Positions 1 through 8,320 of a stretch of DNA of 64,000 bases are shown here, piece after piece (positions within the stretch are counted from its first letter, which is position 1; each line of letters begins with the position of its first letter). The stretch lies in assembly GCF_003003795.1 (NCBI RefSeq), contig NZ_PVWK01000099.1, forward strand, positions 1 to 64,000. The letters run 5' to 3'. A program made the position numbers and the translations under genes. The DNA comes from Stenomitos frigidus ULC18. Lineage in GTDB: Bacteria; Cyanobacteriota; Cyanobacteriia; Leptolyngbyales; Leptolyngbyaceae. The notes under the pieces are model-generated. The model ran no database searches. It saw only the letters and a program-made list of their open reading frames with translations, and was not told where the DNA came from.

Positions 1-95
1 GCGTTCTGAAAGCTTACCTAAATGGGATATTTCAATTGCCCCAACCTAATCGGTACCTTATTTGTTTGCTAGTCCCTAAGCTCTCAGTCGTAACC

Positions 96-1058
96 TTAAG
101 CACTCATTGCTAGCATCCGTTGAATCGGTTTGAGTGCGGCCTGTTGAGTCGCTTCGGGTAGCGTAATTTCGGGTATCTGGTGCTTCATGCACAGATAGAG
201 TTTTTCTAACGTGTTCAGGCGCATGTGAGGACACTCGTTGCAAGCACAGTTGTTCAGCGGCGGCGCAGGAATAAACTGCTTGTGAGGAGCCACTTTCGCC
301 ATTTGGTGAATGATGCCGGGTTCAGTTGCCACAATGAAGCTCTGGCTCGAACTCTGCTGGATGTAGTTGAGTAGAGCCGTTGTAGAACCGATATAGCGGG
401 CATGTCGTAAGACCGCTGGTTCGCATTCGGGATGAGCGATCGTCTCGGCATCGGGATGCTGGATCTGCAGCTGCACCATCTTTTTTTCCGAAAACGTTTC
501 GTGCACCATACAGCTTCCCTGCCACAGCACCATTTCTCGTCCCGTCTGTGCCATCACATATTTACCCAGGTTGCGATCGGGCGCAAAGATGATGGGCCGA
601 TCGACGGGAATCTGATTCACAAGCTTAACCGCATTTGCGCTGGTGCAAATGATGTCGCTCATCGCCTTAATGTCAGCCGTGCAGTTTATGTAAGAAATTA
701 CCAAATGATCGGGATGTTTTGCTTTGAAAGCGGCAAAAGCATCGGGAGGGCAACTATCGGCCAGAGAGCAGCCAGCTTCTAAATCTGGCAGCAGCACAAG
801 CTTATTGGGGTTGAGAATCTTGGCTGTTTCCGCCATAAAATGAACGCCAGCAAAGACAATTACATCGGCATTGGTCTTAGCGGCCTCCTGCGACAAGCCT
901 AGCGAATCGCCCAAGTAGTCGGCAATGTCTTGAATATCAGCGTCTTGATAGTAGTGCGCCAGAATGACAGCATTGAGTTCTCGCTTTAGATCAGCGATCG
1001 CCCCAAATAGATCACCAGGAAGCTCAGTTTTGGGAGCGAGAAGAGTACTTGTAAACAC
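96..1058 (-). CDS. nadA: Quinolinate synthase NadA
   Basis: Condenses iminoaspartate with dihydroxyacetone phosphate to quinolinate in de novo NAD synthesis, using an oxygen-sensitive 4Fe-4S cluster. The 320-residue protein has the family hallmarks: HYYQ near residue 35, GCSLADSC (Cys97), WQGSCMVHE (Cys183), HPEC (Cys212) and CNECPHM (Cys276). By comparison with the E. coli enzyme, Cys97, Cys183 and Cys276 are the likely cluster ligands. The start is a GTG with no clear Shine-Dalgarno sequence. It stands alone; the divergent and downstream space is short. Length is normal for the cyanobacterial form. Confidence 0.96.
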   Translation of the reverse strand: MFTSTLLAPKTELPGDLFGAIADLKRELNAVILAHYYQDADIQDIADYLGDSLGLSQEAAKTNADVIVFAGVHFMAETAKILNPNKLVLLPDLEAGCSLADSCPPDAFAAFKAKHPDHLVISYINCTADIKAMSDIICTSANAVKLVNQIPVDRPIIFAPDRNLGKYVMAQTGREMVLWQGSCMVHETFSEKKMVQLQIQHPDAETIAHPECEPAVLRHARYIGSTTALLNYIQQSSSQSFIVATEPGIIHQMAKVAPHKQFIPAPPLNNCACNECPHMRLNTLEKLYLCMKHQIPEITLPEATQQAALKPIQRMLAMSA

Positions 1059-1203
1059 GGTGGCAACCAGTGAGCGTACAATTTCAATCCCTCAATTATA
1101 GTCTTATCTACCAAAACTAGCAAACACTTTCTATCTTTTCACACCAAAACGTATCTCAATATGACCTGCATCTAAACGCAAAATGGACAAAGGTGGTTAG
1201 TAG

Positions 1204-2235
1204 TCAGGGGTGAGCGGTCAGCGGGCAGCACCAACTCAAAACTCCCCCATCCCCTTTTATCAATGCCGCCAGTTTACGCCGCATCACAATTCCGGGTTTA
1301 TCGGTCATCATGTGTTGCTCTTCGCTGGTGCTCAACGGGACATCGTAGTCTGTGCCTTCTAGAATGAGGCGATCTTCAAGCGTGACGGCCCGATCGAAAG
1401 CAACGACGCTTTCAGCAGTGACTGCCTCTTCAGTATCGTTCCGCAAGCAAAATTGCACGATCTGTGAAGAGCGATCGTCAATTGGCGTTGCGGCTGTAAA
1501 GATCAGATGCACCAGACCATTGGGGTAGGTAATCTTGAGCGTACGGATAAACGGCATATACCAGGTGCCTTCGCTAATGCGTACAGTCCGAACTGCTTCC
1601 ATCTGCAAATTTTGCTTCTGGATATCGCTGTTAAAGACTGGCAGCACATAGCGCATGCGCAGTCCGAAGTCAGTTTCTTCAAAGTCGTCAGGCTGAGGTG
1701 GTACGGGTTCCTGCTCGACACCAAACGTTTTGGCATGGACGAAGTGCGGATGAGCATTGTCAAACGAGTTCTCCATCAGTCGCAAGCCAGCGCAATGCCA
1801 CACTTCATAGAATTCGGGGATCTGGCGGAACTGTGGATCGATCGCTTCGGGAATTTCTGGGAGTGGCAGCAGCGGTTCGTCCAGACAGACCCATACGTAG
1901 CCATAGCGTTCTTGGCAGCGGTAAGCGTTGACACGGTAGGTTTTGGAAACGCTTCCACTCGCTAGTTGTGGCACATGGGTACAGAGGCCCTCGGCATTAA
2001 ACGACCAGCCATGATACGGGCAGCGAAGCGATCCATCGATCGCCTCGCCTTTCGATAGTTTGGCAGAGCGGTGACAGCAGCGATCGCGCACAGCCGCTGG
2101 GCGTCCATCATGATCCAACCACAAAGCCAGGTTTTCACCTAAGAGTTGAAACGGCTGTGGCCCCGCTGCCAAAGCTGATATGGGCATGACGGGATACCAA
2201 AAGCGCTTCAGGATGGGCTGTTGTGTGACAAGCAT
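1204..2235 (-). CDS. Rieske 2Fe-2S oxygenase of the pheophorbide/chlorophyllide oxygenase type
   Basis: An aromatic-ring-type oxygenase with an N-terminal Rieske domain: CCHRSA followed by CPYHGW supplies the two Cys and two His ligands, and NSFDNAHPHFVH supplies the mononuclear iron site. This arrangement matches the cyanobacterial PaO/CAO-like group, which acts on chlorophyll-type or other large substrates; the actual substrate cannot be told. The open frame extends to 2343, but the Rieske family normally begins near LKRFWYPVMP, so I use the internal ATG at 2235. The upstream 36 residues are hydrophobic and may not be translated. The last about 15 residues and the stop lie in an intergenic-type repeat, so the true C-terminus may have been altered. 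Confidence 0.85.
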   Translation of the reverse strand: MLVTQQPILKRFWYPVMPISALAAGPQPFQLLGENLALWLDHDGRPAAVRDRCCHRSAKLSKGEAIDGSLRCPYHGWSFNAEGLCTHVPQLASGSVSKTYRVNAYRCQERYGYVWVCLDEPLLPLPEIPEAIDPQFRQIPEFYEVWHCAGLRLMENSFDNAHPHFVHAKTFGVEQEPVPPQPDDFEETDFGLRMRYVLPVFNSDIQKQNLQMEAVRTVRISEGTWYMPFIRTLKITYPNGLVHLIFTAATPIDDRSSQIVQFCLRNDTEEAVTAESVVAFDRAVTLEDRLILEGTDYDVPLSTSEEQHMMTDKPGIVMRRKLAALIKGDGGVLSWCCPLTAHP

Positions 2236-2343
2236 GAATGTTGCGATGGCGAATTGGATGCAGATTGAAAGACTAAGAAGCCAGTACTCACTAAACAGCA
2301 CTTTTAAAAAGTACTCTTTAGAGCCTTGGTGGAGAAGCTTCAA

Positions 2344-2648
2344 GAATTTTTGCTTAGCCGCATGGCGATCGCTGTAGCTCTCAACACGGTATAGAGGCGA
2401 TCTTTGCCTTGCCTACATTTCAGCAAAGGCTTAAAGTCAAAATCATTCTTTTGATTCGTAAAGCTCACTTCTACAGACAGAGTGGCTTTGTTTTAGTAAA
2501 GACTAAGTTTGTGATAGCTAAAAAACAGTGAACAAAAAAGCAAATTAAAAGCGGGTGCTGAATAACCTGGAGACTTCCTTTCTGTAAGCCTTCAATGACC
2601 TTTGTTCACGTTAGAAGTGCTCTTTCAAAATGAGTTCAACCGCAAAAA
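2344..2648. other. Intergenic region between divergent genes
   Basis: About 300 bases between the Rieske gene (minus) and the small membrane protein gene (plus). It is AT-rich in its middle part and must hold both promoters, but I see no convincing operator, RNA gene or ORF in it. Confidence 0.4.
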
Positions 2649-3110
2649 ATGTCAAACTTTAATCCTAATCCTACTGATCCTACTGATCCCAACCGCGTTA
2701 GAGCAAGTCGTGATGTTGTCCGGGACAACCAGGCAATCCGCGAGCAAAATATTGCTATGCGTGAGCAAAACCGCGACATCCGTGAAAACGATAGTGCTGC
2801 TACAGGCTTGATGCTCGGTGTCTTACTACTGGGTCTCGCTGCGTTAGGTTTCGGTGTTTATTTCATGACTCAGCGTCCAGCGCCTGCTCCAACGCGGACG
2901 ATTATTGAGAGAGATCGAACAACAACGGTTCCTGCTCAACCGTCAGCGCCGCCCAACGTGAATGTTACAGTGCCTAATCCTGCGCCGCCCAACGTGAATG
3001 TCACAATTCCTGAGTCTGCTCCTAGGGTAGCGCCATCGGCTGCACCATCCCCCGTTCCATCGACTGCTCCTTCTAATGCTGACCCACAAACAGCGCCCAC
3101 TAATCCATAG
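2649..3110 (+). CDS. Small single-pass membrane protein with Pro-rich tail
   Basis: Function unknown. The 153-residue protein has an N-terminal charged helix with heptad-like repeats (residues 15-50, REQN repeated), one transmembrane helix at about 52-73 (LMLGVLLLGLAALGFGVYF), then an arginine patch and a Pro/Ala/Val tail in which the unit PPNVNVTVPN appears twice (about residues 98-120). The likely topology is a cytoplasmic coiled coil and a periplasmic linker reaching toward peptidoglycan. No Shine-Dalgarno sequence precedes the ATG. A strong terminator follows at 3181, so it is probably monocistronic. Composition is like that of cell-envelope linkers; no domain is recognised. Confidence 0.7.
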   Translation: MSNFNPNPTDPTDPNRVRASRDVVRDNQAIREQNIAMREQNRDIRENDSAATGLMLGVLLLGLAALGFGVYFMTQRPAPAPTRTIIERDRTTTVPAQPSAPPNVNVTVPNPAPPNVNVTIPESAPRVAPSAAPSPVPSTAPSNADPQTAPTNP

Positions 3111-3180
3111 GTTGTCGTGGGGGCTCGAAAGCAGCCTTGTTGTATGACTTGACGCTGCCGCTAAATTTAGTTCAGCGATC

Positions 3181-3212
3181 GACCATCTCGTTTAACGGGG
3201 TGGTCATTTTTT
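3181..3212 (+). terminator. Rho-independent terminator
   Basis: A ten-base-pair stem (GACCATCTCG with CGGGGTGGTC, two G-U pairs) closes a TTTAA loop and is followed by A and six T. It lies 70 bases after the stop of the small membrane protein gene and fits as its terminator. Confidence 0.8.
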
Positions 3213-3290
3213 AGCGGACGCGAGGTTGGAAGACAGTGCGATTGGCTGTGATAACCTTGCCTTATTGATGCTTTTTCTGATTGATTGTGT

Positions 3291-4535
3291 ATGGGATGGC
3301 TAGAGAAACTGCTGCTCTTCTTTCTATGCCTGCCGCTTTCAAGCAGTCTCTGTTCTGCCAGCACAACCGAGACCCCGATCGCCCCTGCGTCTAACAAAGA
3401 GAATCAACGCCTATTTCAAGCAGCGTCTTTAGCCAGCATGACTTCTGTCCAACCCATACCTAGCGGCAGACGACCTCATATCAAGGCCTCAGTATCACCA
3501 CGTCCGCTGACTACTGCCGCTCTTAGCTTTAACAGCCAGCAATTTGATCAGCAACTACAGCGTTACCTCCGTTTCCTTGCCCAAGCAGGGCAGCCAGATA
3601 TCCTCATTGTTGGTAGTTCGCGAGCGTTACAAGGCATTGATCCGATCGTCCTCCAGCAAACCCTCAGCGGTCGAGGCCATCCCAAGTTAAAGATTTTCAA
3701 CTTTGGGATTAATGGAGCCACCGCGCAATTAGTTGACTTGCTGTTGCGCCAGATTCTCACTCCTGACCAGCTACCACGCTTAATTGTGTGGGGCGATGGT
3801 GTGAGGGCGTTCAACAGCGGCCGGATCGATATTACCTATAACCGCGCGATCGCGTCCCAGGGATACCAACTGCTGGAGTTTGGCATTCGTCCGACGCTGC
3901 TTACAGAGTCCTTACCGATCGTACAATCCTGCGCGGCCTTCTCACTGAACCTCGTTGCCGATAAATCCATCCACCAACCGAAATCTTTCACCATTGCGCC
4001 ATCGCTCGAACCACCGTCGAAACGGCCACACCTGTGTTGGGAAGCGCTCAAGTTGCTGCTTGCACCTGAGTCAGGTGCCAGGTTAGAGGCTCTAACGCTG
4101 GCTAAACGTCAGGAAGCAGTCGGCTTTCAAGCGGCATCAGAACAATTCAACCCGAAGCAGTATTTTCAACGGTATCCTCAAGTCCAGGGTCAGTATGATG
4201 CCGATTACCGCAACTTCACTCTGGATGGGAAGCAAACCGAGGCGTTCGCTAACGTTGTGAAGTTTGCGAAGACACACCAGATTCCACTGGTCTTTGTGAA
4301 TCTGCCTCTCACGCAAACTTATTTAGACGAAATGCGCACAGTGAATGAACAGCAATTTCGTGCCTATCTACAGCGTTTTGCGCGATCGCAGGCGCTTAGT
4401 GTGTATGATTTCAGCCAACGCTGGCCTCACCAAAACGATTACTTCACCGACCCTAGCCACTTAAACCGCTATGGAGCAGCAGCAGTTGCTACGGAGCTGG
4501 GCAAGTCACTGCTTGTCCCCAAAGTACGCCCTTAG
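3291..4535 (+). CDS. Secreted SGNH-hydrolase-like protein (DUF1574 type)
   Basis: A signal peptide (WLEKLLLFFLCLPLSSSLCSA) is followed by an SGNH-type domain. The nucleophile block is GSSRALQGIDP (about residue 105 onward) and the C-terminal catalytic block is FTDPSHLNRYGA, giving the Asp-x-x-His pair. Such proteins resemble AlgJ/AlgX and DltD and often acylate or deacylate cell-wall or extracellular polysaccharides; the substrate here is not known. The open frame can start at TTG 3285, but ATG 3291 two codons later is more likely. The next gene is an exopolysaccharide sugar transferase about 200 bases downstream, which supports a role in surface polysaccharide. Confidence 0.75.
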   Translation: MGWLEKLLLFFLCLPLSSSLCSASTTETPIAPASNKENQRLFQAASLASMTSVQPIPSGRRPHIKASVSPRPLTTAALSFNSQQFDQQLQRYLRFLAQAGQPDILIVGSSRALQGIDPIVLQQTLSGRGHPKLKIFNFGINGATAQLVDLLLRQILTPDQLPRLIVWGDGVRAFNSGRIDITYNRAIASQGYQLLEFGIRPTLLTESLPIVQSCAAFSLNLVADKSIHQPKSFTIAPSLEPPSKRPHLCWEALKLLLAPESGARLEALTLAKRQEAVGFQAASEQFNPKQYFQRYPQVQGQYDADYRNFTLDGKQTEAFANVVKFAKTHQIPLVFVNLPLTQTYLDEMRTVNEQQFRAYLQRFARSQALSVYDFSQRWPHQNDYFTDPSHLNRYGAAAVATELGKSLLVPKVRP

Positions 4536-4697
4536 TGCTTCGAAGGACGTTGCCTCTACGTAAAAATCCTGAGCACAGGTATCAATTGTGTTCAAATCGC
4601 AAAAAGAAAAAAGTCGTAACTTTATCGTATCTAGCAGTAGTTATAAAGATTGAGCAAACGTGGTGGGATAGGCTGTGCAATGCCAAGGGAGTTACGT

Positions 4698-4760
4698 ATG
4701 TTTGTGGAAGGCAAAGTGAACCCTAGTAAAGCCAACTACGAACGTGACTACTACATCTGA
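4698..4760 (+). CDS. Candidate 20-residue leader peptide overlapping the sugar transferase start
   Basis: A short frame, MFVEGKVNPSKANYERDYYI, has a good Shine-Dalgarno sequence (AAGGGAG at 4685-4691) spaced properly from its ATG. It ends 16 bases inside the next gene, in another frame. The following GTG start at 4744 has no Shine-Dalgarno sequence of its own, so translation of this peptide could deliver ribosomes to it. It might instead mean that the true N-terminus of the transferase is here and a frameshift separates the two. Not recognised as any known peptide. Confidence 0.35.
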   Translation: MFVEGKVNPSKANYERDYYI

Positions 4761-5460
4761 TACACCCACCGCTCTTTATCTCGCTTTGGCTGAGCGCGCC
4801 AAAGAAGCAAGTCAGGCTAACAACGATCCTCCTCAGGAACTTGTTCGTACTGTCCACCCATCCGTTACCAGTAAAGTCAAGCGACTCATCGACATCGTTG
4901 GTGCCTTGGTTGGGCTTTCCATTACAGGCATGGTAGCCATTCCAGTTGCGATCGCCGTTCGATTCGACAACCCCGGTCCCATCTTTTACAGCCAACTTCG
5001 GTGCGGGCTGAAAGGTAAAACCTTCCGCATCTGGAAGTTTCGGTCAATGGTGACGAATGCTGACAAACTGAAGCATCTCGTTAACAACGAAGCGAAAGGC
5101 GGCATCTTCAAGAATAAGAATGATCCTCGTATTACGCGCGTCGGCCGCTTCCTGCGCCGTACCAGCCTTGATGAGCTACCTCAATTCTGGAACGTGCTGA
5201 AGGGTGATATGAGCCTGGTTGGAACGCGTCCACCCACCGTGGATGAAGTCATCCGTTACAAAAAGCACCACTGGGAACGCCTCAACGTCAAACCTGGTAT
5301 TACAGGCGAGTGGCAGGCAAACGGACGCTCCACTGTCATCGACTTTGAGGACATCGTGAAAATGGATGTCGAGTATCAGCACAAGTGGTCGATTACCTAT
5401 GATTTGTATCTGATTGTAAAAACGATTCTCGTCGTATTAGATAAGAAGGGTGCGTGCTAA
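4744..5460 (+). CDS. Undecaprenyl-phosphate sugar phosphotransferase (bacterial sugar transferase)
   Basis: Initiates exopolysaccharide or lipid-linked glycan assembly by moving a sugar phosphate from a nucleotide sugar to undecaprenyl phosphate at the inner face of the plasma membrane. The 238-residue protein is the short, single-helix form of the family (WbaP/PssY type without the four-helix N-terminus): one membrane helix at about 44-70, then the catalytic block KFRSMVTNAD, DELPQFWNVLKGDMSLVGTRP and PGITGEWQANGR. The DE pair in the DELPQ motif is catalytic in the family. The start is GTG with no Shine-Dalgarno sequence; see the overlapping leader peptide. A terminator lies at 5650. Confidence 0.92.
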   Translation: MTTTSDTPTALYLALAERAKEASQANNDPPQELVRTVHPSVTSKVKRLIDIVGALVGLSITGMVAIPVAIAVRFDNPGPIFYSQLRCGLKGKTFRIWKFRSMVTNADKLKHLVNNEAKGGIFKNKNDPRITRVGRFLRRTSLDELPQFWNVLKGDMSLVGTRPPTVDEVIRYKKHHWERLNVKPGITGEWQANGRSTVIDFEDIVKMDVEYQHKWSITYDLYLIVKTILVVLDKKGAC

Positions 5461-5551
5461 GAAGCGAAAGACTGCCGACAGCGATCGATAGGCTCTGCTA
5501 CTAACCAGGCAATAGCCGCGCTGTGCAAATGTCCTGCCTTCATAACACAGT

Positions 5552-5589
5552 TATTCGTTTGGGGTATCTATATTCGTTTGGGGTATCTA
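5552..5589 (+). repeat. Tandem duplication of a 19-base unit
   Basis: Two perfect adjacent copies of TATTCGTTTGGGGTATCTA lie between the sugar transferase and its terminator. Function unknown; it looks like a replication-slippage duplication. Confidence 0.85.
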
Positions 5590-5649
5590 TTAGGTTATTC
5601 AACTGCCGTTTCTCCTGAAAAGTAATTTCTCCTGAGAACATAAAACGAT

Positions 5650-5680
5650 AAGACAGTCTTTAACAGGCTGTCTTTTTTTT
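5650..5680 (+). terminator. Rho-independent terminator
   Basis: Stem AAGACAG with CTGTCTT, eleven-base loop, then a run of eight T. It is placed between the sugar transferase and pgsA and would end the former. Confidence 0.85.
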
Positions 5681-5729
5681 GGGCGCTGGGGTTTAGACTG
5701 TGGACTGGAAGTTTAGACTTTGGCCTTGA

Positions 5730-6287
5730 ATGAATTTGCCAACCTGGATTACGGCCTCTCGCCTGCTAGCAGTCCCCCTGCTGCTCTATGGTTTACACAA
5801 CCCAACGACAGCCCAGCGTTGGGTCGTGCTAGTAGTGTTTTTAGTCGCTGCAGGCACCGATTGGTTAGACGGCTATCTTGCTCGCAAGCTCAACCAGGTA
5901 ACGGAGTTGGGCAAATTTCTCGATCCATTGGTTGACAAACTCCTGGTGCTAGCGCCGCTGGTAGCGCTGGTAGAATTGGGTCAGGTGCCTGCCTGGGGCG
6001 TGTTTTTGATTTTGGCGCGGGAGCTGACGATCGCTGGCTGGCGAGTCAACCCAAACCTTCAGGGCAGTACGGAAATCCAGGGCGCGAACCTGTGGGGCAA
6101 GCTAAAAACGGTGAGCCAAATTGTGGCGATCGCCCTTTTGGTCGCACCCCTTGCTGAACCTTGGCAGTTGCCTGCGATCGCTGCCTTCTGGGTCTCTGTA
6201 GCACTGACCTGGATTTCAGGAGCCATTTATCTGCTGCCTCCAAAACAGCAGCCAGCATCAGACACGGCTCCAGCAGCTAAGAAATAA
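5730..6287 (+). CDS. pgsA: CDP-diacylglycerol--glycerol-3-phosphate 3-phosphatidyltransferase PgsA
   Basis: Makes phosphatidylglycerol phosphate from CDP-diacylglycerol and glycerol 3-phosphate in the membrane; phosphatidylglycerol is essential for cyanobacterial photosystems. The CDP-alcohol phosphotransferase signature is complete: D47-G48, A51-R52, G61, D65 and D69 (WLDGYLARKLNQVTELGKFL then DPLVD). The 185-residue length and several hydrophobic helices fit the family. It lies just after a terminator, so it has its own promoter. A perfect inverted repeat follows at 6311. Confidence 0.95.
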   Translation: MNLPTWITASRLLAVPLLLYGLHNPTTAQRWVVLVVFLVAAGTDWLDGYLARKLNQVTELGKFLDPLVDKLLVLAPLVALVELGQVPAWGVFLILARELTIAGWRVNPNLQGSTEIQGANLWGKLKTVSQIVAIALLVAPLAEPWQLPAIAAFWVSVALTWISGAIYLLPPKQQPASDTAPAAKK

Positions 6288-6310
6288 AGCACAACGGCAT
6301 CGAAAACAGC

Positions 6311-6338
6311 GTAGGGGCGGTTCTCGAACCGCCCCTAC
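6311..6338. repeat. Perfect inverted repeat of a dispersed cyanobacterial type
   Basis: GTAGGGGCGGTTC and its exact complement lie two bases apart. Short GTAGGGGCG palindromes of this sort are scattered in many cyanobacterial genomes. Placed between convergent genes it could also stop transcription from either side, but there is no T run. Confidence 0.7.
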
Positions 6339-6391
6339 AGCAGAGACAAGAAGGCACAAGGAATCCCCCAATTCAGCAGTGCCGATCATTT

Positions 6392-7978
6392 TTACTGAGC
6401 GGTACAAACTAAGCCAAACACATAGTTTTGAATCGTAGTTTTAAAGTCGGGGTCGCCACTGGCTGGTTTGGTCGTCAGCGCTAGCTTAACTGGATTATTT
6501 ACTTGCCCACGTCTAAAGAGGCTGCCAATGTCTCGCCGAAAGAGTTCTGCAGCCGTTAGTTGACCCGTCACAGTCGTTGGATCACCGTTGGTTAGGGTTG
6601 TAATTTCGAGATCATGAAAGTTCTCGAAATTGACGAAATCGTTCCAAAGGCTGGTTGCAGTCAGCGTGTCCCAAAGGAACAGGGTATCAAAGACAAAAAC
6701 CCCTGGAGCGGGACTGTTAGCAAATTGTAGCGTTTGGATAAATTGGGCGGGTGCTGTCGCGCACTTAGATGGATTGTTTTTGAGGCGATCGGCAAACCCT
6801 TGTAGTCTGGCAGAGTCGGTTGCGTTTAAGGGCACGATCGACACAGGAATGCCTGAATTTAAGGCTTTAGCCATTGCTAGCGCATCAATCCAGAAATTGA
6901 ACTCGGCGTTGTTCAGCGAGTTAAAGGCTTTTTTTTGTTCGCCAGTCTGAATAGCTTGGAAATTTGTACCAGGGAACGGTAGGTGGTGCATCCCAAAAAT
7001 GTGTTCGCCTGCCTGGAAATAGATGTTGCCGGCAGTCCAGGTTGGGAATGGTTCATTCAAACGATAATTGCCGTTTGCATCAAAGTTATCTGCCTTGTTG
7101 GTGTCCCAGGCTCCACCCATAAAGCGCGTTGAAAGGACCGACTTTAAGTCAGAGAGCTTAATTTTACGAGGACAGCCATACTCTTTAGGGCTGCGCTCAA
7201 TTTTTATATAAGCTCTTGCCAGATTTGTTACAGGACCAACAGAAAGAATTGTCAGCGGTTTCTTGCTGCGGTAGGCGTCACAAATGGACTCTGCAATAAA
7301 GTCGGGAGCCTTCTTTTTAGGACGAATAAGATCTAGCTCTGGCAAACTAAATTGGTTAAGAGCATCTTGAGCTTTGGGCAACACATACTTCAATGTTTCA
7401 TCACGGAATGGTCGGTTAAACTCATTCCAGCAAACAATATCGCGTTCAGAGAAAACGAACTCTTTATGAAAGAGACAAGGTTCTAAAGCGGGTTTACCTG
7501 CGATCGGAAGCTGAACTCGAATTGGTGTATACCCGGTTCCAGCAAGCGGTTTTCCAAACTCGTCAGTTTCATTTGGCACTGAAAGTGTGGTTGTTCTCAC
7601 ATCACATCCAGAATAAATCTTCGCTTTGCTATATTGAGCAACCGATAGAATTTTCTGCGTAATACCATCAATTGTTCCTTCAGCCGCGCTGAACGTTCCT
7701 AAAACCGTTTGCTTTAACTCTGGATAGCCATGGGAATTGTTGCAGTAGGATTCACCATTGGGTGCTGTCGTCACACCAATCAGCTTCACTGGAGGCGTTT
7801 TTCCCTGTGATGCAAGCGCTACCACTAACACGGCATAGTAATCCTCAAAGCCGCCGTCATGATCAAGAATGACGCGAATCGGCTCGCTAGCAAGGGCTGC
7901 TGGCGGCAAGCAGACGATCCCTGAAAGTCCTGTTAGCAGTAAACTCGAAAAAAGATGCTTGAGTGTGAAACGAACCAT
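6392..7978 (-). CDS. Secreted nucleoside-hydrolase-like protein
   Basis: A signal peptide (SSLLLTGLSGIVCLPPAALA, ending near residue 30) precedes a domain resembling inosine/uridine-preferring nucleoside hydrolases. The family's calcium-binding DTDxxxDD motif appears as DHDGGFEDYYAV (residues 39-50), so the third acidic position is Glu. The segment TILSVGPVTNLARAY matches the conserved SxGPxTNLA motif. At 528 residues it is much longer than the usual 310-350, with insertions and an extra C-terminal part. It would work in the periplasm or outside the cell. The true substrate is unclear because the motif is altered. Confidence 0.7.
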   Translation of the reverse strand: MVRFTLKHLFSSLLLTGLSGIVCLPPAALASEPIRVILDHDGGFEDYYAVLVVALASQGKTPPVKLIGVTTAPNGESYCNNSHGYPELKQTVLGTFSAAEGTIDGITQKILSVAQYSKAKIYSGCDVRTTTLSVPNETDEFGKPLAGTGYTPIRVQLPIAGKPALEPCLFHKEFVFSERDIVCWNEFNRPFRDETLKYVLPKAQDALNQFSLPELDLIRPKKKAPDFIAESICDAYRSKKPLTILSVGPVTNLARAYIKIERSPKEYGCPRKIKLSDLKSVLSTRFMGGAWDTNKADNFDANGNYRLNEPFPTWTAGNIYFQAGEHIFGMHHLPFPGTNFQAIQTGEQKKAFNSLNNAEFNFWIDALAMAKALNSGIPVSIVPLNATDSARLQGFADRLKNNPSKCATAPAQFIQTLQFANSPAPGVFVFDTLFLWDTLTATSLWNDFVNFENFHDLEITTLTNGDPTTVTGQLTAAELFRRDIGSLFRRGQVNNPVKLALTTKPASGDPDFKTTIQNYVFGLVCTAQ

Positions 7979-8320
7979 TTTAAAGCCTCACGGATTGCGA
8001 TCGCGCTCGATTGATTGAGCACTAAATGATGCTCGTCTGTTCAGCACGATCGCCCTGTTCGCAACTAACTCAATTAGAAAAGACGACTATTTGCCTAATC
8101 AAGTCAACGCTTCTTCTAAGTAGTAATCGAAAGGGAAATGCACCAGCAGGCGAGTATGAGCAGAATCATAGACTTAAAAGCCGCAAAATAAAGTTCAGGT
8201 GATAACAAATCCTTTGATTTTAGAGCATTGAATCCGTTTCAAAGCTGGCTGAAGCATCAAGTTTGACGTTTAGCGAAAAGCCTCGCTTTGCGTGCTCTTA
8301 ATCATTCCTTAATCAAGAAT
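7979..8320. other. Intergenic region, nothing recognised
   Basis: About 340 bases between two minus-strand genes. It holds the promoter of the nucleoside-hydrolase-like gene and the 3' flank of the GspE-like gene. An imperfect hairpin (around 8274-8293, GCGAAAAGC with GCTTTGCG) has no T run. No ORF or RNA recognised. Confidence 0.35.

Noticed and set aside
4535-4726. A 63-residue frame between the SGNH gene and the sugar transferase
   Set aside because: No Shine-Dalgarno sequence, basic low-complexity start, no family; the 20-codon frame at 4698 is better supported.
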